A stretch of DNA of 47,031 nt from JBBDIM01 sp040880405. GTDB taxonomy: Bacteria; Planctomycetota; Planctomycetia; Pirellulales; Pirellulaceae. The translations under genes and the position numbers were made by a program. The notes below the pieces were generated by a model. That model had not been told where the DNA came from. It worked only from the letters and a program-made list of their open reading frames with translations, and searched no databases. Below, piece by piece: positions 7,788-15,618 of this stretch (position 1 is the first letter of the stretch; each line of letters starts with the position of its first letter). The DNA lies in contig JBBDIM010000027.1 of the NCBI GenBank assembly GCA_040880405.1, positions 1 to 47,031 on the forward strand. Reading direction: 5' to 3'.

Positions 7788-9353
7788 ATGGTTGCCGCGC
7801 GACACGACCTCAGCGAACTGGCGTTGGAACGTTCCCATCCCCCCGCTGCCCAAAAGAAGCGGCGGATTCCGTGGGTGACCCGCTACGCCGTCCCGGGTCT
7901 GATCATCGCCGGTGTTCTGGCGCTGCTTGGGTTCTCTGCGCTCGAACATCTGGTGGCGAGGCAACCGGTGACTGTCGTCCCGGTCATCATGACCCGGGCC
8001 GAAGTTCAACGCGAGGGGACGCCGCTGTTTCAAGCGGCCGGTTGGGTTGAGCCGCGTCCCACTCCGATCAATGTGCCCGCGTTGACCGAAGGGGTTGTCG
8101 AAGAACTTTTGGTGGTCGAAGGGGAGGAAGTGAAGGCGGGTCAGCCAGTGGCCCGGCTGATTGACGTCGATGCGAGTCTCGCACTCCGTCGAACCCAAGC
8201 CCAGCGAAATCTTCGCCAGGCCGAGGTAGAAAGCGCCAAGGCCGAATTGAAAGCCGCACGTCGCACGAAGGAGAATCCGGTTCGTCTCCAAGCGGAGTTA
8301 GCGGAAGCCCTGTCAATGCTGGCCAAAACCGAGACCTCCCTCGCCCAATTGCCCTTTCTCATCAAGACGGCCGAAGCGGATCACGGCTACGCCAAGACGA
8401 GCGTCGAAGGCAAACGCGCAGCGGAGCAGGCGATCGCGCGAATCATGCTGGATAAGGCCGAAAGTGAGTACTCGGGCGCCACGTTCCGGCTCGAAGACCT
8501 ACGGCAACGCCAGCCTCAGCTAGAGCGGGAAGTGGAAGCCCTGCAAGCGAGGGTCAGCGCGCTGACCTCACAGTTGGAACTCCTTATCGACGAGACGCGG
8601 CGTGTGGAAGATGCCGAAGCCCAATTGAGTGCCGCGGAAGCAATGTTGGATGAGGCACAAATTGCGGTCGAGAACGCTCAACTGGCGCTTGATCGAACGA
8701 CGGTCCGTGTACCTCGTTCCGGCCGCGTCCTGCAACTGGTAGCGCATCCGGGGACGCGTGTGATGGGGCTGGAAGATGCCGGGATGCAAAACTCTAGCAT
8801 CGTGATTCGTTGCTACGATCCGCAAAGTCTTCAGGTCCGCGCCGACGTTCGTCTGGAAGACGTCCCGTTTGTGCAACCGGGTCAACCGGTCGAGATCGAA
8901 ACGGCGTCGTCCCCGCATCCGATTATCGGGACCGTCCTATTGGCAACCTCATCGGCCAACATCCAGAAGAACACCCTTGAGGTAAAAGTGGCGATCATCG
9001 ATCCACCGGCGGCCATTCGCCCGGAGATGCTTGTGACCGCTACTTTCCTGGCCATGCCACAGCCGGATCAGGAAGCGACCGACACCGGCGACTACGATCG
9101 GCTGCTCGTTCCTCGACAACTGGTGATCTCGGCTGAGGGAGAGGACGCCGTCTGGGTCGCCACGCCGGATGGCCGCGCCCAGCGGAAGACCATCCAGCTT
9201 GGCAGGGCCGGATCGGAAGAACTTGTCGAGGTGGTCCAGGGATTGCTCCCGACCGATAAAGTGATCTCATCCGATCGGGGCAATCTTTCCCCCGGAGCGA
9301 GAATCGTAATTACCGAAGAGGACCCAACCATCGGCATGATGGGACAGCTATAG
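7788..9353 (+). CDS. HlyD/MacA-type periplasmic adaptor (membrane fusion protein)
   Basis: About 521 residues from the ATG at 7788, which has a strong GGAGGTAGG Shine-Dalgarno; the frame is open for another 104 codons upstream, but that part overlaps the lipoprotein gene and is spurious. A single membrane segment (YAVPGLIIAGVLALLGFSAL) anchors it. Then come a lipoyl/barrel-sandwich half (GWVEPRPTPINVPALTEGVV, EEVKAGQPVARLIDVD), a long alpha-hairpin coiled coil (about residues 125-310, many Ala/Glu/Gln heptads), the second lipoyl half (LDRTTVRVPRSGRVLQLV) and beta-barrel domains. It bridges the inner-membrane permeases and the periplasm in a MacAB-like pump. Confidence 0.92.
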   Translation: MVAARHDLSELALERSHPPAAQKKRRIPWVTRYAVPGLIIAGVLALLGFSALEHLVARQPVTVVPVIMTRAEVQREGTPLFQAAGWVEPRPTPINVPALTEGVVEELLVVEGEEVKAGQPVARLIDVDASLALRRTQAQRNLRQAEVESAKAELKAARRTKENPVRLQAELAEALSMLAKTETSLAQLPFLIKTAEADHGYAKTSVEGKRAAEQAIARIMLDKAESEYSGATFRLEDLRQRQPQLEREVEALQARVSALTSQLELLIDETRRVEDAEAQLSAAEAMLDEAQIAVENAQLALDRTTVRVPRSGRVLQLVAHPGTRVMGLEDAGMQNSSIVIRCYDPQSLQVRADVRLEDVPFVQPGQPVEIETASSPHPIIGTVLLATSSANIQKNTLEVKVAIIDPPAAIRPEMLVTATFLAMPQPDQEATDTGDYDRLLVPRQLVISAEGEDAVWVATPDGRAQRKTIQLGRAGSEELVEVVQGLLPTDKVISSDRGNLSPGARIVITEEDPTIGMMGQL

Positions 9354-9404
9354 GGTTAGTGGGCGGCAAGGGGTTCACCATTCGTTTTTCAAGGACACGG
9401 ATCA

Positions 9405-10115
9405 ATGGCACTAGTCGAGCTGCGAGGCGTCACCAAACAGTTCAGCAAGGGGGACGAGGTGATCACTCCCTTAGACGATATTGACCTCGACATCGAGCAA
9501 GGGGAATTTGTCTCGTTAATGGGACCGAGTGGGACCGGCAAAAGCACGCTGCTGAACTTGATCAGCGGGATCGATCGCCCCAACCACGGCACGGTCCTCG
9601 TCGACAAGGTGGACATCACGGGGCTCTCGCGCGGAAAACTGGCCGACTGGCGGGCCGCTAACCTCGGCTACATTTTTCAAACACACAATCTCATTCCGGT
9701 GCTGACGGCCTACGAGAACGTCGAGCTGCCAACGCTGTTGCTACCTCTTACCTCGGCCGAGCGCCGCAAACGAGTGGAGTTGGCATTGGACGTGGTTGGT
9801 CTGACCGATCGAGCCGACCACTATCCGCGACAACTCTCCGGTGGTCAGGAGCAGCGTGTCGGAATTGCCCGCGCGATTGTCGGTCATCCGCAGGTCGTGG
9901 TTGCCGACGAACCGACCGGGAGTCTCGACACGAAAACCAGTGAGCAGATTCAAACATTGCTCCAAGACCTCAACAAGCAGCTCGACATCACCCTGGTGAT
10001 GGTGACGCACGATCACCAAGTGGCACAAATCGCGACTCGGCAGCTTCTGCTGGACGAAGGGAAGATCGTTGAAGCGACCACCGGCGGCACCATCGAAAAA
10101 GTGAGGAACGGCTAA
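9405..10115 (+). CDS. ABC transporter ATP-binding protein (MacB/LolD type)
   Basis: A 236-residue stand-alone ATPase with intact motifs: Walker A GPSGTGKST (residues 40-48), Q-loop in GYIFQTHNLIPVLTAYEN, signature LSGGQEQRVGIARA, Walker B VVVADEPTGSLD and the switch histidine in MVTHDHQVA. The sequence is of the LolD/MacB class that drives FtsX-type permeases. Its TAA overlaps the start of the next permease (TAATG), indicating translational coupling. With the two permeases and the adaptor it forms the complete inner-membrane part of an envelope transporter. Confidence 0.95.
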   Translation: MALVELRGVTKQFSKGDEVITPLDDIDLDIEQGEFVSLMGPSGTGKSTLLNLISGIDRPNHGTVLVDKVDITGLSRGKLADWRAANLGYIFQTHNLIPVLTAYENVELPTLLLPLTSAERRKRVELALDVVGLTDRADHYPRQLSGGQEQRVGIARAIVGHPQVVVADEPTGSLDTKTSEQIQTLLQDLNKQLDITLVMVTHDHQVAQIATRQLLLDEGKIVEATTGGTIEKVRNG

Positions 10116-11257
10116 TGTTTCAATTCGCCCCCTATGTCCTGAAAAGCTTGTGGCGTCACCGTGCCCGGACCATGTTGACGGTCAGTGGTGCCGCCGTGGC
10201 CATGTTTGTATTCTGCATTGTGTCCTCGGTGCAGGAAGGGCTGGAGCGGCTCACCACGAACGACGACGCCCAGCGGACCCTGATTGTGTTCCAGGAGAAC
10301 CGCTTTTGCCCCACCAGCAGTCGCTTGCCGGAAGATTACTCCCGGAAGATCAGGGAAATTCCCGGGGTGAAGGACGCGATGCCGGTCCAAGTCTGGACGA
10401 ACAACTGCCGCGCGAGTCTCGATATTGTGGTCTTTAACGGGGCTCCTCCCCGGCAGTTGCGGGAGGCCCGAGACCTGACGCTCGTATCCGGCAATTGGGA
10501 AGAATTCGAGTCACAGCGCGATGCGGCCATCGTCGGCAGCAATGTGGCGCAGCGGCGAGGCCTTAAGGCGGGGGAGCAATTTTCGATCGGCGAACTCTCG
10601 GTCAAAGTGGCGGGCATCTTCACGTCGCCGATTCCCGCGGAGGATAACCTCATCTATACCAGTCTGGAGTTCTTGCAATACACCAAAGGGGTCGACTCAG
10701 CCGGACTCGTGACCCAGCACGAAGTCCATCTGACAACAGACGCCGACCCGGACGCGACCGCCTCGGCCATCGATGAGCTACTGAAGGCAGGCCCGGTCGC
10801 GACCACGACCCGCCGCAAAGGAGCTTTTCAGACCAGCACCCTGTCCGATCTGGTCGACTTGATTCAATTCGCCCACTGGCTGGGCTATGCCTGCGTCGGT
10901 CTGGTGCTGTCGTTGGTCGCCACCACCACCATCATGTCGGTCCAGGACCGAATCAAGGAGTACGCCGTACTGGAAACACTCGGCGTTCGTCCTTTGCGTG
11001 TCTTCCGCCTGGTGGTATCGGAAGGCATCCTCCTCTGCTTCGCCGGAGGAGTCCTGGGAACCGCCATGGCCCTCGCGGCACTCGGCTGGGGAGGCATGGC
11101 CATCGGTGCGGAGGGAGTTACAATCGCCTTCCGCCCCTCACTTCGGCTCGCCATCCTCGGAGCAACCGTTTCGCTAATCGTCGGCTTCCTCGCAGGCCTG
11201 GCACCGGCCACCCAAGCCGCGAGAACGCCGATCCTGAACTCGTTGAGAGACGAGTAG
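10115..11257 (+). CDS. Second FtsX/MacB-type ABC permease
   Basis: A 380-residue permease with the same four-helix plan as the one at 5956-7125 but divergent in sequence: an N-terminal helix (MLTVSGAAVAMFVFCIVSSV), a periplasmic domain with the MacB-like VWTNNCRASLDIVVFNGAPP region, then three C-terminal helices with KEYAVLETLGVRPLRVFRLVVSE and APATQAARTPILNSLRDE. It is translationally coupled to the ATPase. The presence of two different permeases and one ATPase predicts a LolCE-like heterodimer rather than a MacB homodimer. Confidence 0.92.
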   Translation: MFQFAPYVLKSLWRHRARTMLTVSGAAVAMFVFCIVSSVQEGLERLTTNDDAQRTLIVFQENRFCPTSSRLPEDYSRKIREIPGVKDAMPVQVWTNNCRASLDIVVFNGAPPRQLREARDLTLVSGNWEEFESQRDAAIVGSNVAQRRGLKAGEQFSIGELSVKVAGIFTSPIPAEDNLIYTSLEFLQYTKGVDSAGLVTQHEVHLTTDADPDATASAIDELLKAGPVATTTRRKGAFQTSTLSDLVDLIQFAHWLGYACVGLVLSLVATTTIMSVQDRIKEYAVLETLGVRPLRVFRLVVSEGILLCFAGGVLGTAMALAALGWGGMAIGAEGVTIAFRPSLRLAILGATVSLIVGFLAGLAPATQAARTPILNSLRDE

Positions 11258-11324
11258 GGCCGAAGTAGGTGGCGTGGAGCCAAGTTGACTTGGCGATCAA
11301 CACGCGTGAATAAGGAAGCCAGCC

Positions 11325-11654
11325 ATGCATGAATTCTTAAACGATTTGCCGGACCAGGATGCGCTACCTCGTGACCTCACCAAACTGCGGTCACGGATTA
11401 TGTACGTCGAAAATAAATCAACCGGACTGAATGGCCCCGCTCGGATCGGCAGGGTCTATTTCAGCAAGACCGGCAAGACGATTTACTGTCACGGGAAGCG
11501 ATTTCGGAGTCTCAAGGGATCGGGATTTAAGGCCAACTATTTTGACGTCGATACGGGCGAGCAGTATTGGATTACCGGCGTAAAGAAGCGAGGCGGCAAC
11601 CGACTTGACGGCGGAAACGATGGCGTCGAGATTGACGCCGATGTGACCAAGTGA
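11325..11654 (+). CDS. Small conserved protein of unknown function
   Basis: A 109-residue soluble protein. AAGGA lies 8 bases before the ATG at 11325, which supports this start, although MYVENK at codon 26 matches better where the conserved part begins. The core reads GPARIGRVYFSKTGKTIYCHGKRF followed by SLKGSGFKANYFDVDTGEQYW and KKRGGNRLDGG. I recognise this as a widespread short family that, as far as I recall, is sometimes mislabelled 1-deoxy-D-xylulose-5-phosphate synthase; it has no thiamine-diphosphate enzyme motifs and that name should not be used. It is 67 bases after the permease and may or may not belong to that operon. Confidence 0.75.
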   Translation: MHEFLNDLPDQDALPRDLTKLRSRIMYVENKSTGLNGPARIGRVYFSKTGKTIYCHGKRFRSLKGSGFKANYFDVDTGEQYWITGVKKRGGNRLDGGNDGVEIDADVTK

Positions 11655-11696
11655 GATGCCCCTAACCCGCCCCGTGAGCAATGTCAAAACGTGACG

Positions 11697-11711
11697 GCAG
11701 TCTCAGACTGC
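11697..11711 (+). terminator. Short hairpin, weak terminator candidate
   Basis: GCAGTC-TCA-GACTGC is a perfect 6-base stem with a 3-base loop, followed by GATTTTGC. It lies 40 bases after the small conserved gene. The T tract is short, so this is a weak candidate. Confidence 0.3.
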
Positions 11712-11845
11712 GATTTTGCTTCTCGCCGCGATTGTGTAGCGGCCCAATCTCGCCCAGCGAAGGTGATGATCTAAATTTACCCGGTTTGCGGGTCATAATA
11801 CATAATACGTGAGGAGCGGCGTTAGCTTTTGGCGCGGCTATGTTG

Positions 11846-12496
11846 TTAGTCGACTCGCGACTCACCCAGGATTTCGGACAACGTAGTTGATAAACCGATC
11901 GGCACGACGGAACCGTGGTCCTTGTCGGCGAACTGGTGATAGGTGAAGGTGAATTGGTCCGACTCTCGTTGTTGCATTCGATGTGCAAAATCCCGTGTGC
12001 TGCCAAAAGCTTTGCTGGCCTCGGTTGGCTTCAAGGCGGCGGCAGGGCCTACGTCACCACTCAATTCCAGTTCGCCGATAGCGATCGTCAGATGGACCGG
12101 GGACGTCAATCGGTCGAGCTTCGCCGAAAACGGTTGCTCTTGGGGACCCAGGGCATAGTCGTTCCACCAGCCGGATGGGCTGATCGCGACGTAGTTTTGA
12201 AACGCATCCGGCCGCGTGAACAGGGTATGCATCACAAACAGCCCACCAAAGGAATGACCAATGAGAGTTTGTCGCTGGCGATTGATGGAAACCTCTTTCT
12301 CGATCCGTGGTCTCAACTGCTCCACTAGAAACTCGAGAAATGCGTCCGCTCCGCCGCTCTTGGGCCAGCCGCCGGGAATTCGCGTGGGTGGCAGCTTTTC
12401 CGGATCGGCTGGAGTCGTCAGGTCGTAGGTTCGCCGGACCCGATCTAATCGTTCCTCGGTCGGATAGCCGATCCCCACGATGACCGCCGGCGGCAA
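11846..12496 (-). pseudogene. Truncated esterase (Esterase D/Fes-like alpha/beta hydrolase) remnant
   Basis: The frame reads PPAVIVGIGYPTEER, then the nucleophile elbow IGHSFGGLFVMH, the loop YVAISPSGWWND, IAIGELEL and the catalytic-histidine region FADKDHGSV. This is the C-terminal two thirds of a PF00756-type esterase. The family normally has an N-terminal portion of about 80-100 residues with a YPVLYLLDGN-like strand. I translated the 190 bases upstream in all minus frames near the start and found no such segment; the frame continues open but unrelated, into the ABC ATPase gene on the other strand. The only start available is a TTG. The gene therefore appears 5'-truncated and probably does not make an active enzyme. 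Confidence 0.65.
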
Positions 12497-12664
12497 CGCA
12501 GGCTTGGCGCTGCGGTAACTCTCGACGGCTACCCTACCCGCCCGATCACTTTGAACCGAGGCCCTTTCGAAACGGCATGATTTTACGCCCTGGAAGTTCG
12601 CATGAGAGTTTTTGACCCACCCGCCGTCTCCAGCGGACCACCACAGCAGAATTGGACAATACGT

Positions 12665-13488
12665 ATGGCGAATGGAATAAAGTTCGCTCGGCCCTCGGCA
12701 TCACAAGAGGATCAAACACCAACCGGGTCCTCGCTCCTAACAGCCGAAGACTTGGTCAAAAAGTTCCGTCAGGGGACGGAAACGGTCACCGCGCTCAATG
12801 GCGTCTCGTTGGAAATCGCCTCGGGGCAATTCATCGCCATCATGGGGGCGAGCGGATGCGACAAGAGCACGCTACTGCATGTCATGGCGGGATTGACACA
12901 ACCTGATGAGGGAACGGTTTCCGTGGAAGGAGAGCACCTTTCCGGAATGTCGGACACAAGGCTAACCGACTTCCGCCGACGCCGGATTGGTTTGGTTTTC
13001 CAGCAATTCAATCTCGTCACCACGTTGACCGCGCTCGAAAATGTCATGCTGCCACTGCTGGCCGAAGGGGGCGTTCGCAGGACTCGCAGCGTGAACGGGG
13101 AATGGCCTTGCTCAAGACGTTGGGCCTGGAGCAGCGGGCGAATCACCGCCCGGATGCCATGAGCGGTGGTGAGCAGCAACGGGTCGCCATTGCGAGGGCG
13201 CTCGTCACCGATCCGGCCATTATTCTGGCCGATGAGCCGACAGGCAGCCTCGACTCAGTGAACGGCAACAACATTTGCGCCTTGCTGAAAGAGCTTAACG
13301 AAGGAGAAGGGCGCACAATCGCCGTGGTAACCCACGAGCCCGCCGTGGCGGCCTGGGCCGACAGGATTATCGTGATGAGGGATGGCCGGGTCTGTTCCGA
13401 GTGGACGACCGATGAGGTTCCGGACGCTCATGCTCTCGCCGCTCGCTATCAGGATATCGTTGCCGCTCCCACAACCGGAAGGACCTAG
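12665..13488 (+). pseudogene. ABC transporter ATPase, frameshifted and with mutated Walker A
   Basis: Two frames together encode one LolD/MacB-class ATPase. The first frame (from 12665, or from an ATG at 12602) gives FIAIMGASGCDKSTLLHVM and VFQQFNLVTTLTALENVMLPLLAEGG. The second (from about 13069) gives ERGMALLKTLGLEQR, MSGGEQQRVAIARAL, IILADEPTGSLD and VVTHEPAVA. One extra G in the run GGGGG at 13067-13071 would join them into a single 274-codon gene ending in the TAG immediately before the next ATG. In addition the Walker A glycine before Lys is Asp (GAC at 12860-12862, C-D-K-S instead of G-K-S). Both changes predict loss of ATP hydrolysis. A sequencing error could explain the first change but not the second. 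Confidence 0.8.
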
Positions 13489-15426
13489 ATGAGCCTGACA
13501 TGGAAGCTGTTCCTCGCAAACGCGCGACAGCAAAAGATGCGCCTGATGCTGACCGCGTTGGCGATGATTGCCTCGATCGGAGTCGTGTTGTGGGTCGTAT
13601 CGGCCTATGAGGCAATTGCCGCCCAGTTTGACGACCAAACCGAAGAGTTTGTCGGCAACTATTCGCTGTTCGTCGTTCCCGCCAATCCGGAAGAACCACT
13701 TGCGAGCGAGCTAATCGACTCACTCCACAGCTCCCCGGTAATCGAATATGCGAACCCGGTAACCCAGTTCCACCACTCGTTTCAGCCGGTGGTAGAGTCT
13801 TCAGCCCAAGAGGACGCGAAGAGACGAGGCTTCGGTCGCATGCGTCCCACAGTCGTTGGAACTTCGGCGACCGAGCCTCGCTACCCACTACGAGAAGGTC
13901 GTTGGCTCCGCCCCGATTCGGGTGACGAGGCGGTTGTCAGTCGCGGAATCTGCGAAGGGCTCGGCTTGAGTCTGGGGGACGCGTTTGAATTTCAAACCGC
14001 GAGCACTGAGTCGCTCCGCTTGACCGTTGTGGGGATTACAGAGCAGGTCGACGATGTCGAATTCGCGATGACACGTACCAAGGGGGGAGCGCCAGGCGGA
14101 ACGAACCGAGGGCCAGCCTCGTTGCCCATCTATGTACCGCTCAAAACCGTCCCGCAGTTGACGGGGGAACCACCTCATATAAACCTGGTTGAGCTTCGAA
14201 TTCACACAGGAGCCACGATACAGCAGTTGGAACAGGCAGTCGATTTTTCAGCTCAAGGGGCGGGGCTTCTCCGCCCCGAAGATGTTCGAGCGAAAATCGC
14301 CGGAGGTTTTGCGGCCGAAGGAGCTCGCAAACAGGCCGTATTTGTGACCGCGCTTTCCATCTTGGCATCGGCATTCATCATTTTCACCACGTTAAGCATG
14401 GGGGTGAACGAGCGTGATACGGCTGTCCGCCAGGACAATGTGTCGCTCATTGGAATTCACCCAGAGTCAGCGTTTGGGGGGAGCGAACCGTTGTTCCAAC
14501 TCCGGTTTATTCGAGGAAACCGCGAGGAGGCCCTCGCAAAATTGCGTGAAGGGCACCATTGTCTGGTTCCGGAATCCTTCACCGAGATCGCCGGGCTTGG
14601 CGTGGGGGACAAGCTCGCCATCATTCCGCCGAAGAACCCGGATCACCCCGTGGAGTACACAATTGCGGGAGTGGTATCGATGCCGGGCTCGAACTGGATC
14701 ACAAAAACCACCGGCATTCGGCGCCACTTCGTCCGCACCGGGGGAATTGTGTTTGCTCCGGAAGCTCAAGTGCGCGCCGACTTCGATCTACCGGATCTGG
14801 AATTTGTTTGGATGGAAAGGGAAGGAGATACCACTACCGAAACACTGCACGCGAGTCTTGCGTCGCTCATCCGCACGGCGGCGGAAAACTCGCCGCTTCC
14901 GCGAAGTAGCGGCAGCCTTAGCCGCCCCGCGGAAGGTGGAGTCAAAGTGACTTCGCTGCGGGATGTCCGAAGTCAAATGCGGCAACGGGGTGGTGATGCC
15001 ATCGCCGCCATGGGTTGGTTACCCCTGGTAACGCTCGTGGTCGTTTCACTTGGAATTGTCAACACGATCGCCGCTTCGGTGCGGGCCAGACGATGGGAGT
15101 TTGGCATCCTGCGGGCCGTTGGGCTTCGCCGCTGGTCACTCACTCGCCTGGTAATTTCCGAGGCCATTTTGATTGGATTGGTGGCGAGCATATTAAGCCT
15201 ACTATTTGGCCTCCTGGTGGGATGGACCTGTCTCGGATTGGTTGGCTATGTGAGCAATCAATGGTTCGAGGGGGTTCACACGCCGTTGGTATTTCCGTGG
15301 AGCGCGTTGATTTTCGGTTACGCCCTCACCTTTGTTCTGTGTTTCTTGGCCTCGCTCTGGCCCGCGATTGCCTCCGGACGCTCCGAGCCGCTCACCCTGC
15401 TGCAAGCGGGTCGGTCCGCGAGCTAG
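13489..15426 (+). CDS. FtsX-type permease, apparently with an internal deletion
   Basis: A 645-residue open frame starting directly after the ATPase stop (TAG-ATG). N-terminal: helix LMLTALAMIASIGVVLWVV, periplasmic domain 1 (VVGTSATEPRYPLREGRWL, VVSRGICEGLGLSLGD), then helix FIIFTTLSMGVNERD near residue 304. There the usual coupling segment and the remaining helices of a first FtsX module are missing. The sequence passes straight into a second periplasmic domain (CLVPESFTEIAGLGVGDKL) and a complete second FtsX module (LVTLVVVSLGIVNTIAASV, EFGILRAVGLRRWSLTRL, PAIASGRSEPLTLL). Two-module relatives are normally longer, so about 150-200 residues seem to be lost in frame. Given the defective partner ATPase the gene is probably non-functional. 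Confidence 0.7.
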   Translation: MSLTWKLFLANARQQKMRLMLTALAMIASIGVVLWVVSAYEAIAAQFDDQTEEFVGNYSLFVVPANPEEPLASELIDSLHSSPVIEYANPVTQFHHSFQPVVESSAQEDAKRRGFGRMRPTVVGTSATEPRYPLREGRWLRPDSGDEAVVSRGICEGLGLSLGDAFEFQTASTESLRLTVVGITEQVDDVEFAMTRTKGGAPGGTNRGPASLPIYVPLKTVPQLTGEPPHINLVELRIHTGATIQQLEQAVDFSAQGAGLLRPEDVRAKIAGGFAAEGARKQAVFVTALSILASAFIIFTTLSMGVNERDTAVRQDNVSLIGIHPESAFGGSEPLFQLRFIRGNREEALAKLREGHHCLVPESFTEIAGLGVGDKLAIIPPKNPDHPVEYTIAGVVSMPGSNWITKTTGIRRHFVRTGGIVFAPEAQVRADFDLPDLEFVWMEREGDTTTETLHASLASLIRTAAENSPLPRSSGSLSRPAEGGVKVTSLRDVRSQMRQRGGDAIAAMGWLPLVTLVVVSLGIVNTIAASVRARRWEFGILRAVGLRRWSLTRLVISEAILIGLVASILSLLFGLLVGWTCLGLVGYVSNQWFEGVHTPLVFPWSALIFGYALTFVLCFLASLWPAIASGRSEPLTLLQAGRSAS

Positions 15427-15429
15427 GTC

Positions 15430-15609
15430 TCCGGCGGTTTGCCGATTGAATCGCTGTTTGCAACCGCTGATGACTACCCCGGCCCAGGGCTGGTGGACGG
15501 TGGAATTATTCAGGCGAAACGCGCGGCGGTCCACCTCTTCAAACCAGATTCGATTCCCATCGACTTTTAGGCCATTCAGCCCAACCAACGGTGCGACCTG
15601 CTCGGCCAA
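15430..15609 (-). other. Possible coding remnant between permease and E2 gene
   Basis: This 190-base gap has a minus-strand reading frame with protein-like composition (VGLNGLKVDGNRIWFEEVD, then RRAFRLNNSTVHQPWAG). It has no convincing start and runs antisense into the permease. I cannot assign it. It may be a fragment of a lost gene from the same decay event or chance. Confidence 0.25.
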
Positions 15610-15618
15610 ATGGGCCTA

